Shown piece by piece: positions 18,901 to 26,277 of a DNA stretch of 64,000 nt. Under the pieces are notes generated by a model that did not search any database, was not told the DNA's origin, and saw only the letters and a list, made by a program, of their open reading frames with translations. The stretch spans positions 4,513,352-4,577,351 of the forward strand of contig NZ_AQUI01000002.1 of assembly GCF_000371785.1 (NCBI RefSeq), in the 5' to 3' direction. A program made the translations under genes and the position numbers. This stretch comes from Actinopolyspora halophila DSM 43834. Its GTDB lineage: Bacteria > Actinomycetota > Actinomycetes > Mycobacteriales > Pseudonocardiaceae. Position 1 is the stretch's first letter, and each line of letters begins with the position of its first letter.

Positions 18901-19736
18901 ACGTCGATCTTGTCGGCGACCCTGCCCGCTCCCTCGGCCGTCTTCTTGCCGATCTTGCCGAGCGAACTCATGATCTCGCCGAAGACGTCGACCATCTTCT
19001 TCAACTTCGGAGAGACGTTGCTGATGGTCTTGGTCAGCTTCTGAACGATCTCGGCGATCTTGGTGACGGTCTTGGAGACGAAGGTGGTGGCCTGGGCGGC
19101 GACGACCGGAGTGCCCAACCCGAGGGTTCCGATCGCCTCCAGCGCGTAGGTGATCAACCGGGAAACGCAGTCGGCGACGAGGTCGCGCACGAACTCGCGC
19201 ACGAACGAGACGACCTCGCCCATGATCGTCACGACCGAGCTGATCGTGCTCGCCAGCTCGGCGGCCCCGGACAGCGCCTCGCCCCTTTCCGCGGCGTGAC
19301 CGCGGTAGGCGTCCCCGGCCGCCCCGAGCCACTGTGCGACGTCGGCCTCGACGGCCGCGCTGTACTGCTTGGCGGCTTCGTTGACCTCCTGGGAAACATT
19401 GCCCCACGTTTCCCCGTAGGCACGGACCCCGTCGGGATCACCCGCGAACCAGTCCAGGGCCTCCTGGAGCGGTTCGACGTGCTCGATCAACCACGACAGT
19501 CCGTACGACATCAGCGTGCCGATCGGGTCGACCGCGAGGCTGACCGCCTCCATCGCGAGCCCGCCGTAGGCCAACCCCGACTCGACCCAGCTCGAACCGT
19601 CCTCGAGGCTGCTCACATCGTTGACGGACTCGGCGATGCCGATTCCGGTGCCCCATCCCGCCTCCCCCGTGCCCTCGGTGAGCGGTCCGGAACCGTCCGG
19701 TGCCTGCTCCTCCTGCTCGACGAGTGGGTTGTTCAT
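15969..19736 (-). CDS. Type VII-associated polymorphic toxin with C-terminal YwqJ-like deaminase
   Basis: A 1255-residue modular toxin. Residues 1-300 are helical, WXG/LXG-like (IEHVEPLQEALDWFAGDPDG, then VAQWLGAAGDAYRGHAAERG). Residues about 310-830 are a disordered Pro/Gly/Ser/Asp linker. Residues about 840-960 form a compact domain with DAHMGPDG and LAVCDSEDFA, a His...Cys spacing reminiscent of clan CD self-cleaving pre-toxin domains (inference). Residues about 1010-1255 are the effector. HAE at 1151-1153 and the C1198/C1201 pair within PCCANC form the zinc site and proton shuttle of a cytidine-deaminase-fold YwqJ toxin. Base composition falls sharply near 16750, marking an exchangeable tip. 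The start overlaps the EspC-like gene by four bases. It probably deaminates nucleic acid or nucleotides in rival cells. Confidence 0.85.
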   Translation of the reverse strand: MNNPLVEQEEQAPDGSGPLTEGTGEAGWGTGIGIAESVNDVSSLEDGSSWVESGLAYGGLAMEAVSLAVDPIGTLMSYGLSWLIEHVEPLQEALDWFAGDPDGVRAYGETWGNVSQEVNEAAKQYSAAVEADVAQWLGAAGDAYRGHAAERGEALSGAAELASTISSVVTIMGEVVSFVREFVRDLVADCVSRLITYALEAIGTLGLGTPVVAAQATTFVSKTVTKIAEIVQKLTKTISNVSPKLKKMVDVFGEIMSSLGKIGKKTAEGAGRVADKIDVSGKVADRVAESSWRKFDDAFGTDISGKHPDGGGGSGSGADPNLAPESGGGPDSDLTGPGSDSTAPGGAPDSAAPGPRSGPDADSAAPGGAPESPRSGPDAAPSAGTPASSRPDPGPGDAPSSGESPYSGRSHDSPGGSGPERSSPASPYGGADSPSAGVDAPSAGSGPDPGPSASGDPGPPPPRSDGSAEGGTVPSPEGGFEGEPPTGSTAPDGSPAAPDPRVMTFSGELSSGGGVPDAGGGRPSGPATEASGGPGTARDASGPRSGAGGPPAGGSPGADGGSPPSFPEGNPSTPSSTNPSDVTSPAASATPAAPSTPPRADQPSSSPAAPAAGPAGSPGTTGGQSGTGGASPSGGGNRPGAGGGWTGTPGTPGAAGRPPSTTDAPRASGNTGSPTRPGTTGRGPEGPPKPRAETAGTSSPPRGPERGPGGSDTSGRSPDGGSPSSRPSTGGGGTGRPPETSSPSAPERTDVPGQQRGGGDGSNRPNIGPDGPESAPQRPKDDPGNGDGSGPPRDDADRPEPGTPEYERKIDDALEQLRGNRTDSGVSGHTDPNMQDLARRVPDDGGHFTLDAHMGPDGRVHIGDRSYSPEELSDVLRRLPEWDGERPVRLAVCDSEDFAAELARELDVPVTAPRGLVWSDSSGRLFASGTGPDGSPTWPPDGGWDTHRPDSTRSPVGEDGFHPPRDGADPGERPEDARSRGEDGNEQGDDGQTAFGSEKYPEKPVNTDFDRAHELETIDPYRCEYEEGLIVKIDGEPINSYVRQALEDRTDFIRDAAKNHRPLDQEGNTVSQKRMGGKNGGVNSVIIDRGFGSVYEAVNGKNDSAIPNVELNHALRGHLEDIRGEYDQYDSDGNIISEKGEYPWQDEPTRHAEVKALNKLLNDRGVDTKEEMKKIMGRIYVDSRFTFKDWPASLAPCCANCNAILSMSPESSDMAAGGFNHGKNHPDRKIENIANGEYVVPLEEYTRKRGNVSDN

Positions 19737-20041
19737 ATCCGGATCTCACCGAGCATGTCGCTGTTTTCCTGGTCCACGGACTCGTAGTCCTCAGCGGCCC
19801 CCCGGACGTTCTCGGCGGTGTCCCGCATCCCCTCGACCGCCTGTTTCAGGGTGTCGATCCCGTGCTGCTCCACCGGATCCAACATCCACGCGAAAGGTCG
19901 GCACAGGATCCCGTAGGCGTCGTTGTCCAGCGACACCTGCTGCGCGGCTTCCACCGCGGTGTCCAGCCGGTCGATCACTTCGTCCACTCCGGACGCGTGC
20001 TCGCGCAGTTCGTCGGGGGTGACGTTCACTCGGTCGGACAT
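19733..20041 (-). CDS. EspC-like (ESX secretion-associated) small helical protein
   Basis: A 102-residue, all-helical protein. NVTPDELREHASGVDEVIDR, VSLDNDAYGILCRPFAWML and AEDYESVDQEN give the EspC/DUF2580 pattern: an N-terminal helix, a Gly-containing turn in place of WXG, then a C-terminal Y-x-x-x-[DE]-like element as type VII export signal. It overlaps the toxin start by four bases and probably pairs with the toxin N-terminus for export. The ATG follows a weak GAGGGAG. Confidence 0.82.
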   Translation of the reverse strand: MSDRVNVTPDELREHASGVDEVIDRLDTAVEAAQQVSLDNDAYGILCRPFAWMLDPVEQHGIDTLKQAVEGMRDTAENVRGAAEDYESVDQENSDMLGEIRI

Positions 20042-20067
20042 CGACAGACTCCCTCAACACCGAAAGG

Positions 20068-20625
20068 TCAACGCAGGAAGGACCGGTCCTCGAAGTCTTC
20101 GTCCTCGTCGGAATCGTCCGGCCGCCGGCGCGACCGCGCGGAGCGTTCCGGAGCCGTCGCGGCCCCGTCGTCGTCCTCGGGCCCCAGGTTCATCTCCCGC
20201 ACACCGGTCCCGGAGGTCCGCGGCTCGCCGGACTCCTCGGATTCCGGCGGTTCCGGGAAGTTCTCGCGGGCCTGACTCAGGACGTGCTGCACAGCCGGGT
20301 CCTCGGTACCGACCGTGTCAGCAGCGGCCTGTCGCATCAGCTCCGGAATCCGCGACTGCGCGGACCGCACCGCACGCATGATCTCGGCGGCCAGCTTCGA
20401 CATCGACCGGTTGGCCGCGTGGTCGGACAGGCTCAGGTCCCGCAGGATCCCGTTCGAGCCGAGGGTCACCCGGACCGCTCCGTCACTCGACGACTCGGTC
20501 ACCGAGATGTCCTCGATCTCCGCCTGCATCCGACCGAATCTCTCGGCCTTCTCGCTCGCGCGTTCCTGCCATTCACGGACCATCCGCTCCGCGGCCCCGA
20601 CGTCCCTACCGAAGTCCTCGGTCAA
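20068..20625 (-). CDS. YbaB/EbfC-family protein of the toxin operon
   Basis: A 185-residue protein. Residues 1-110 have the YbaB layout: a coiled helix (MVREWQERASEKAERFGRMQ), a beta sheet (AVRVTLGSNGILRDLSLSD) and a second helix (MSKLAAEIMRAVRSAQSRI). The last 70 residues are acidic and disordered, ending in a short basic patch. YbaB proteins bind DNA as dimers, but in Pseudonocardiales and Streptomyces divergent members are regularly the first gene before EspC-like and polymorphic-toxin genes, as here (26-bp gap). A chaperone or secretion-linked role is as likely as DNA binding. Confidence 0.8.
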   Translation of the reverse strand: MTEDFGRDVGAAERMVREWQERASEKAERFGRMQAEIEDISVTESSSDGAVRVTLGSNGILRDLSLSDHAANRSMSKLAAEIMRAVRSAQSRIPELMRQAAADTVGTEDPAVQHVLSQARENFPEPPESEESGEPRTSGTGVREMNLGPEDDDGAATAPERSARSRRRPDDSDEDEDFEDRSFLR

Positions 20626-21302
20626 TCCGCCTCCTCGTCAGCGCCCCCCGTTCCGAGCAACGTAACGACTCGTCAGCGGGGAAAATGGCTCATTTCCCGC
20701 AAAATGAGCGGAAAGGCCGCACACATTACTCCGAAAAGGACAGTGGCCCGAGTCTTTTCGCGGGAAAACAGGAACGGCCGTTCGGGTGCGGAACCGCTCG
20801 GAGCACCGCCTCCGGATCGACGGACCGCGAGTCGGCGCCCCGCCCCTGCCCGCACGGACAAGTCACCGGCCACGACCGGGAGACGCACCCCGGGTTCGGA
20901 CGCGCCTGTTCCACCGCCGGCGAAGCTCTTTTCCGCACGAAACCGTTCGGCCGGATCCACCGGCGGGAACCGAGTCGGTCAACAGTTCCCGGACCGCCGC
21001 TTCGCCGATCGGCTCGGACGATCGCTGCGGCGCCTTCCCGGAGCGCCTGGACGGGGGCTCCGTCACGATCTCGCAGTCCGGCCTGGTGCACACCGTCGAT
21101 TCCGAATCATTTTCGGAAGAGTCCGGGGTACCGTCTCGTGCGCACAGCGACGGGTGAGGATCGAATGCGGACTCGCGACCGAGCCTCAGCGCACGGAATC
21201 GCTCCGGACTCGCGCGGAGCGCGGGGCGGGCCGCGGAGGAACGGACTCCGCGAGGACGCGGGCCCGCTCAGCGGGCCTCAGGGCTCGCTGCGGGTGCTGT
21301 GT
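20626..21302. other. 677-bp gap upstream of the toxin operon
   Basis: Contains the promoter of the YbaB-EspC-toxin-immunity operon, presumably in the AT-richer part around 20680-20770. Open frames here show no family resemblance or ribosome-binding site. No other RNA gene is evident. Confidence 0.35.
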
Positions 21303-21375
21303 GCCCCCGGTCGGACTCGAACCGACACTACGACGATTTTAAGTCGTCTGCCTCTGCCCATTGGGCTACGGGGGC
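21303..21375 (-). tRNA. tRNA with UAA anticodon (leucine by codon), class I shape
   Basis: The minus strand folds into a complete cloverleaf: acceptor GCCCCCG/CGGGGGC (7 bp), a short D arm, anticodon stem GACGA/TCGTC around loop CTTAAAA (anticodon UAA), variable loop of five bases, T arm GTCGG-TTCGAGT-CCGAC, discriminator A. Anticodon UAA reads UUA (Leu), but bacterial tRNA-Leu normally has a long variable arm and this one does not. CCA is not encoded. Its charging identity is therefore uncertain. Confidence 0.85.
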
Positions 21376-21682
21376 TCGCCGTTGGAATCCTCGCCGACGA
21401 CACGCGTCACGACCAGCCCACACCTGGCTTCCTTAGGACGCTCCGATCGTGCCGTTGGTTCCAACGCGCAGGAAACCGCCATCTGGAGCAAACACAGTAA
21501 CTCCCTGTGCAAAGCACCAGAGCTCTTACTCCATACGAGCTAATTGAAACACACTGATGGGTGCTACTCGTGGAGTGAGTGACAGCCGGTAACCACGGAA
21601 GGTCAGCAGTGCGGAAAACGTACACACGAGGCCGCGCGCCGGACGAACCGGCACACGGCCTCCGTTCCCGCGCGGGGAGGAC
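21376..21682. other. Gap between the tRNA and the NADH dehydrogenase gene
   Basis: About 300 bp with no coding frame I can support. It holds the upstream region of the tRNA and the 3' flank of the NADH dehydrogenase gene. Confidence 0.3.
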
Positions 21683-23005
21683 TCAGCTCGAGGCGGCACG
21701 CTTGAAGTCCGCCCGCGGATTCTGGATCTGGCCCATCGAGACGACCTCGCGGCGGAACAGGAAAGCGAGGGTCCAGTCGATGATGATCCTGGCCTTCCTG
21801 TTGAAGGTGGGCATCTTGCTCACGTGGTAGGTGCGGTGCATGAACCACGCGATGAGGCCCTTGGCCTTGAAGCCGTAGACGTCGGCGACTCCCTTGTAGA
21901 GACCGAGACCGGCCACCGAACCCGCGTTGCGGTGGTAGTACTCCCCGGTCTTGCGGCCGCGCATCGAGGAGATGACGTTCTTGGCCAGCTGGTGCGCCTG
22001 CCGGACCGCGTGCTGGGCCGAAGGAGCACAGGTGGCGTTGGGGTCCTCCTCCGTCTTGGACAGGTCGGGCACGGCCGAGCAGTCGCCCGCCGTCCAGATC
22101 TCGGGGCTGCCCTCGACCTGCAAGTGCGAGGTGGCCTTGATCCTGCCCCGCTCCTCCAGCGGGAGGTCGCTGTTCTTCAGCACGGGATTGGCCTTGACGC
22201 CCGCGTTCCACACCAGGGTGTCGGTGTCGAACTCGGTGCCGTCGGAGAGCACGGCGTGACCGTCCTCCACCGACTTCAGGAAGGTGTTCAGGTAGACCTT
22301 GATGTCCCGTTCCTCGAGCGCCTTCACGGTGTAGACGCCCATTTTCTCGCTCACCTCGGGCATGATCCGGCCCGCCGCCTCGATCAGCGACCATCTCATG
22401 TCGTCACGGGTGATGGACTCGTAGTAGCGGGTGGCGTACCTGGCCATGTCCTCGAGCTCGGCCAGGGCCTCGGTACCGGCATAACCGCCACCGACGAAGG
22501 TGAAGGTCAGGAGTCGTTTGCGCAGCTCCGGATCGGAGGTGTTCGCGGCGGCGTCCATCTTCGCCAACACGTGGTTGCGCAGGTAGATCGCCTCGCCGAC
22601 GGTCTTGAGCCCGATGCCCTGTTCGGGCAGCCCCGGGATCGGCAGCAGACGCGAGACCGATCCGAGCGCGACAACGAGCACGTCGTAGCCCAGGTCGCTG
22701 GCGATGCCCTCGGCATCCTCGACAGTGACCGAGCGCTTCTCCTTGTTGATTTCCGTGACACGTGCGGTGAGTACATGACACCGCTTCAACACTCGTCGCA
22801 ACGGCGCTACCACGTGACGGGGCTCAACGTTGCCCGCCGCCGCTTCCGGTAGGAAGGGCTGGTAGGTCATGTGCGGCTGAGGGTCGACGACCGTCACCGA
22901 AGCCTCACGGCGGCCGAGCTTGGACTGCAGGCGCAACGCGGTGTACATGCCGACGTAGCCGCCGCCGAGAATGAGAATCCGGGTGGGATCGGATTTACCA
23001 GCCAT
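21683..23005 (-). CDS. ndh: Type II NADH:quinone oxidoreductase
   Basis: A single-subunit, non-proton-pumping NADH dehydrogenase that feeds electrons to menaquinone at the inner face of the membrane. The 440 residues begin with an FAD Rossmann motif, RILILGGGYVGMYTALRLQ. The second Rossmann motif FTFVGGGYAGTEALAELEDM binds NADH, and EIWTAGDCSAVPD is the distal FAD motif. The C-terminal region with RKARIIIDWTLAFLFRREVV is the membrane-binding amphipathic part. The start is the ATG at 23005, with GAGG close upstream; the longer frame to 23176 has no support. Close in layout to mycobacterial Ndh (Rv1854c). Confidence 0.94.
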   Translation of the reverse strand: MAGKSDPTRILILGGGYVGMYTALRLQSKLGRREASVTVVDPQPHMTYQPFLPEAAAGNVEPRHVVAPLRRVLKRCHVLTARVTEINKEKRSVTVEDAEGIASDLGYDVLVVALGSVSRLLPIPGLPEQGIGLKTVGEAIYLRNHVLAKMDAAANTSDPELRKRLLTFTFVGGGYAGTEALAELEDMARYATRYYESITRDDMRWSLIEAAGRIMPEVSEKMGVYTVKALEERDIKVYLNTFLKSVEDGHAVLSDGTEFDTDTLVWNAGVKANPVLKNSDLPLEERGRIKATSHLQVEGSPEIWTAGDCSAVPDLSKTEEDPNATCAPSAQHAVRQAHQLAKNVISSMRGRKTGEYYHRNAGSVAGLGLYKGVADVYGFKAKGLIAWFMHRTYHVSKMPTFNRKARIIIDWTLAFLFRREVVSMGQIQNPRADFKRAASS

Positions 23006-23315
23006 ACCTCTATGGTCACACCAATACGGCCTCCGACACCTCGGCGGCCCCCTCAAATGTGACACCGCTCGCGGGTGTTCCTGATCACAAAAACAGCCCG
23101 TGCACAGGCGTGAGCAGTGCGTCCTCCACGCACGCGGAGCACGCCCGGGCGCACACGCGGCGCTCCACGCGAGCACGGTCCGTCCGAGCGAGGTGTCGTT
23201 CGGTGTCCCCGCCGCCCGGCTACGGCACCGCGGAACGTCCGGCCGGAGTCGTTCTCGAAGTCATCCCCGCTCACGATACCCGATGTTCGGGCCCGACGCC
23301 GCGCAGATCGCCGCC
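23006..23315. other. Gap upstream of the NADH dehydrogenase gene
   Basis: 310 bp with the promoter region of the dehydrogenase gene. No gene, repeat or clear operator seen. Confidence 0.3.
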
Positions 23316-23765
23316 TCACCGTCGAAGCACGTACCCGAGGCCCCAGGCCACCAGTCCCACGAACACGCCGACCAGCACTCCGGTCACCACACTGCTGCCG
23401 AAGGCGAACCCCCGTGTGATCACCACGTGGGCCACCTCGGGCAGCCCGGCGAGGTCGCCGCCCAGTCGAGGGGGATCACCGTCGTAGGCGATCCTCCACA
23501 GCACCTGGTGCACCGCCCCCAGCAGCACCCCGTGACAGGCTCCCACCTTGGTCAGGGTCCGCAACGGGTCCGGGATCCGTGCCAGGAGCACCACGAGCAC
23601 CCAGCACACCGGCGGAGCCAGCGCGAGCAGCGTGTTGACCCCGGAGCCGACCAACTCCAGATCGTGCGCGACAGCCCGTGGCACCCCCAGGGCCGCGAGC
23701 AGCGTGAGCTGCCACAGGGGCGGTCGCGTCCCCGTCCCGGCGCGTGTGACTCCCCTATCGTGCAC
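23316..23765 (-). CDS. Small four-TM membrane protein of unknown function
   Basis: A 149-residue protein with about four hydrophobic segments: WQLTLLAALGVPRAVAH, LLALAPPVCWVLVVLLARI, VGACHGVLLGAVHQVLW and SVVTGVLVGVFVGLVAWGLG. I start it at the GTG 23765, which is preceded by GGGGAGGGG, the last of three tandem repeats that each carry such a site. The frame continues open to 24011 but that part reads through the repeats and has no other support. Resembles small actinobacterial hypothetical membrane proteins; no function can be assigned. Confidence 0.65.
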   Translation of the reverse strand: MHDRGVTRAGTGTRPPLWQLTLLAALGVPRAVAHDLELVGSGVNTLLALAPPVCWVLVVLLARIPDPLRTLTKVGACHGVLLGAVHQVLWRIAYDGDPPRLGGDLAGLPEVAHVVITRGFAFGSSVVTGVLVGVFVGLVAWGLGYVLRR

Positions 23766-23822
23766 TGCCCCTCCCCACGAGCTGCCCCTCCCCACGAGCT
23801 GCCCCTCCCCACGAGCTGCCCC
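23765..23822 (-). repeat. 17-bp unit repeated three times, each with a ribosome-binding-like core
   Basis: CTGCCCCTCCCCACGAG occurs at 23765-23781, 23782-23798 and 23799-23815, plus seven bases of a fourth copy. On the minus strand each unit reads GTGGGGAGGGG, so the leader of the membrane-protein gene holds three near-identical Shine-Dalgarno-like tracts. Confidence 0.9.
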
Positions 23823-23997
23823 GACACGGGCGAAACTAGACGTACGTGCGGAAAGCACGCTTCGGGGAGAGCCCCGGAGAAATCCCGGGGCAACGACGAA
23901 CGACATCGAGACCGCCGGTGACTCCGGAAACGACGGTCCACGAACGCCCGGGAGAATACGATCAACCTCGCTGCCACCGCCGGGGAGGTGAGCGACA

Positions 23998-24240
23998 ATG
24001 GCGACACTCACTATTCGTGGCCTGGACGAAGAACTGCACGGACGCCTACGTGTGCAGGCCGCTCAGCACGGACGGTCCATGGAAGCAGAAGTCCGGTCGA
24101 TCCTGCGCTGCGTGCTTTCCCCGCGTCGAGGCACCCGTGGACTGGGCAGCCGAATTCACGCCCGGTTCGAAGGCATCGACGCGGAGCTCGACGTTCCGGA
24201 GCGGGAGGAGCCGCCTCGTACGATCGAATTCGATTCATGA
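23998..24240 (+). CDS. VapB/FitA-type antitoxin
   Basis: An 80-residue ribbon-helix-helix antitoxin. MATLTIRGLDEELHGRLRVQ is the beta strand plus first helix, and HGRSMEAEVRSILRCVL is the second helix typical of FitA/VapB. The C-terminal RTIEFDS-type tail wraps the partner toxin. GGGGAGGTG precedes the ATG. It overlaps the PIN toxin gene by four bases. It should autorepress the pair through DNA binding near the start. Confidence 0.9.
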   Translation: MATLTIRGLDEELHGRLRVQAAQHGRSMEAEVRSILRCVLSPRRGTRGLGSRIHARFEGIDAELDVPEREEPPRTIEFDS

Positions 24241-24677
24241 TCATTCTCGATACCAACGTCGTTTCGGAACTCGTCCGCGCGCGTCCGGAAAGGTCGGTGC
24301 TGGAGTGGTCGGATTCCCTCGTCGTCGACGAGGTAGCGATCACGGCGGCCACCGTCGCAGAGCTACTCCACGGAGTGACCCGTTTGCCAGACGGCCAGCG
24401 CAAGGCGGCACTCGGTGAAGCGGTTCGCAGCGTGGTCGACGACGATTTCCACGACCGTGTCGAATCGTTCGACTCAATCGCCGCGACCCACTACGGGGAT
24501 GTGCTCATCGGCCGCGAGAGGCGAGGACGCCCCATCACCGTCGCCAATGCCCAGATTGCCGCGATCTGCCGTGCCAGGGGAACCACTCTGGCCACACGCA
24601 GCACCAAGGACTTCGAGGGCGCTGGAATCGAACTCGTGGACCCTTGGAACAGCGAACAGCCCACCCAGAGCCCATAG
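24237..24677 (+). CDS. VapC-type PIN-domain ribonuclease toxin
   Basis: A 146-residue PIN toxin. The catalytic acids lie in IILDTNVVSELV (first Asp), ITAATVAELLHGV (Glu) and in the ITVANAQIAAICRARGTTLA/TRSTKDF region (third and fourth positions). The third position, usually Asp, appears as Asn in ANAQIA, so one acidic residue may be missing or shifted. It is translationally coupled to the antitoxin (ATGA). It cleaves specific tRNAs or rRNA when free. Confidence 0.88.
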   Translation: MIILDTNVVSELVRARPERSVLEWSDSLVVDEVAITAATVAELLHGVTRLPDGQRKAALGEAVRSVVDDDFHDRVESFDSIAATHYGDVLIGRERRGRPITVANAQIAAICRARGTTLATRSTKDFEGAGIELVDPWNSEQPTQSP

Positions 24678-25004
24678 CTCGAAGGAAACGATCGATCACC
24701 CCGGTGACGGACCAGCAGCTCGATCTCACGCACGGCTGCCACACGAGAGACCCTCGTCGGGGTGCTCCGGTCGGATTCACGGTTGGACGAGCTCCCCGAA
24801 GCTGCTGGCCACCCCGAAACGAGCACACTTCCAGGCCTGGTGACACAGGCTCCCACGCGTGCTCTCGTGCGAACTTCCCCTGCATCGTGCGAGAAACCAC
24901 CCGGTGTCGGGGTACCCGCCCGCTCACTGACCGGGGAATTTCCACGACGACCGGGAAAGAGAAATTCGCTCAGTCCTTCGCCACGCGCCACGCCATGGTC
25001 AGCA
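24678..25004. other. Non-coding stretch in the toxin-antitoxin island
   Basis: No gene supported. It is probably decayed sequence between inserted modules. A fragment resembling the 3' end of the uracil-DNA glycosylase gene begins at its right edge. Confidence 0.3.
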
Positions 25005-25060
25005 CCTAGGGAGCGAGCCGCCGGTGAAAGTGGTCCGTCGGCTGACGTGAACGTACCTGC
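25005..25060 (-). pseudogene. Decayed fragment of a UdgB-type uracil-DNA glycosylase 3' end (copy 2)
   Basis: On the minus strand the sequence encodes RYVHVSRRTTFTGGSL, to be compared with YHVSQQNTFTGRLTPEML in the intact gene at 27296-28081. At the base level GAGCC..GCCGGTGAA.GTG..C...GGCTGACGTG matches 27351-27391. It shares the 19 bases GGCTGACGTGAACGTACCT with copy 1 at 26563-26581, so the two fragments are closer to each other than to the intact gene. Confidence 0.6.
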
Positions 25061-25081
25061 CAAGACGGACCGCTCCGCTGT

Positions 25082-25516
25082 TCACACGTGGACGACGACC
25101 ACCCGCTGATCCTTGGCCCGGTCGGGTTCCTCCACGAGCCGATTCAGATCGTCAGGATCACTGGTGAGAAGCATAACCGGACGGTCGAGACCGAGTGCTG
25201 TACACGCGACCACGGCATCGATCGCACAGCGGTGCCCGGACAACCCCGTGGAACCGAGGAGCTCGCCCGCGGATCGCGCGATGTCCGGTATCACTGGCAG
25301 GACCGAAATCCGCGACAGCACTCGATGTACGGATGCGTCGCGCGGACCACCGCGAAGCACCTCGGTGAGCGTGACGGCACTGACTACGACCCTGGCACGG
25401 CGAGCACGCGCGGTCTCCAGATAGGCACGCGCACGTGCGTCCCCACTCGCCAGCTTCGACAAGCCCTCGCTGTCCAGAACAAGAGCGCTACCCCCCGCTA
25501 CTCGACGTCCGGCCAT
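25082..25516 (-). CDS. PIN-domain toxin (VapC-like)
   Basis: A 144-residue PIN protein. ALVLDSEGLSKLA holds the first Asp, VVSAVTLTEVLRG the Glu, and HRCAIDAVVACTAL the third Asp, followed by VMLLTSDPDDLNRLV with the last acids. All four catalytic positions look present. The start (ATG 25516) lies inside the antitoxin gene's end (19-bp overlap). It is on the strand opposite to the first VapBC pair. Confidence 0.88.
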   Translation of the reverse strand: MAGRRVAGGSALVLDSEGLSKLASGDARARAYLETARARRARVVVSAVTLTEVLRGGPRDASVHRVLSRISVLPVIPDIARSAGELLGSTGLSGHRCAIDAVVACTALGLDRPVMLLTSDPDDLNRLVEEPDRAKDQRVVVVHV

Positions 25517-25902
25517 ACCGCCCTCGCCTCTGCCAGCATCTCCTCGGGAACCGGACCGTGCTCGGTCTCGAGCAGTTCGGCCAGTTCGGCCAGCAGATCC
25601 AGCTCCAACTGCCTCGCCACCGCGTCGGTCACGTAGTGACTGAACTCGCCTCGCCCCACACGCTGCTGTAAGGCCGCGGTGAGTTCCTCCGGCATGGAAA
25701 CGCTGACCTTGCGAGCCCGTCCCAGGGATCGCACGTTGCCCGCATCGCTCGTGTTCCGGGGAGCCTCGCCGCCGGAAGACCGCTTACCGAGATCGTGGTG
25801 ACCACTGAGCAACGCAGCCAGCCGCTCGGCCAGCTCGGTCGTCTCCCGACCGTGGCGAGCGGGCGGCTCCTCGGGGATGGAGTCATGGGGCATCGCGCTC
25901 AT
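25498..25902 (-). CDS. Ribbon-helix-helix antitoxin of the second PIN module
   Basis: 134 residues. The first 65 are disordered and polar. RKVSVSMPEELTAALQQRVG is the DNA-binding beta strand and helix, and GEFSHYVTDAVARQLELDLL the second helix, giving a CopG/MetJ-like fold. The acidic C-terminus (LLETEHGPVPEEMLAEARAV) is the toxin-binding part. The unusually long N-terminus may be over-extended; no internal start is clearly better. Translationally coupled to the downstream PIN toxin. Confidence 0.82.
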   Translation of the reverse strand: MSAMPHDSIPEEPPARHGRETTELAERLAALLSGHHDLGKRSSGGEAPRNTSDAGNVRSLGRARKVSVSMPEELTAALQQRVGRGEFSHYVTDAVARQLELDLLAELAELLETEHGPVPEEMLAEARAVWPDVE

Positions 25903-25965
25903 GGCAGTTATACTACCGCTGGTGGCAATCAGTCGTCCAATCAGCGAGTGCTCGCTGCCCCTCCA

Positions 25966-26265
25966 TCACGTGGACAGCGGTTGGATCCGGTCCAGCGCGT
26001 CGGCGAGGGCGTCCCGCTCGCGTTCCGAGTCGCAACGGGACTGGAGGTTGAGCCAGAACCTCTCGGAGGTGCTGAAGAAACGCGCGAGCCGCAGCGCCGT
26101 GCCGGCCGAGACCCCGCGCTTGCCGTGCACGATCTCGTTGATCCGGCGCGGTGGGACGCCGACAGCCACGGCCAGCCGGGGCTGGGTGATGCCGAGCGGT
26201 TCCAAGTACTCCTCGAGCAGGACTTCCCCGGGATGAGCCGGAGGCATGACGCACTCGTCAGACAT
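25966..26265 (-). CDS. higA: HigA-type antitoxin (XRE)
   Basis: 99 residues. HPGEVLLEEYLEPLGITQPR and VGVPPRRINEIVHGKRGVSA form the HigA/VapI helix-turn-helix, and TALRLARFFSTSERFWLNLQ the dimer helix. All family landmarks are intact. It lies 12 bases after the remains of a HigB gene on the same strand, so the antitoxin survives although its toxin is destroyed. It can still act as a repressor. Confidence 0.9.
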   Translation of the reverse strand: MSDECVMPPAHPGEVLLEEYLEPLGITQPRLAVAVGVPPRRINEIVHGKRGVSAGTALRLARFFSTSERFWLNLQSRCDSERERDALADALDRIQPLST

Positions 26266-26277
26266 CCTCTGCTCCGT

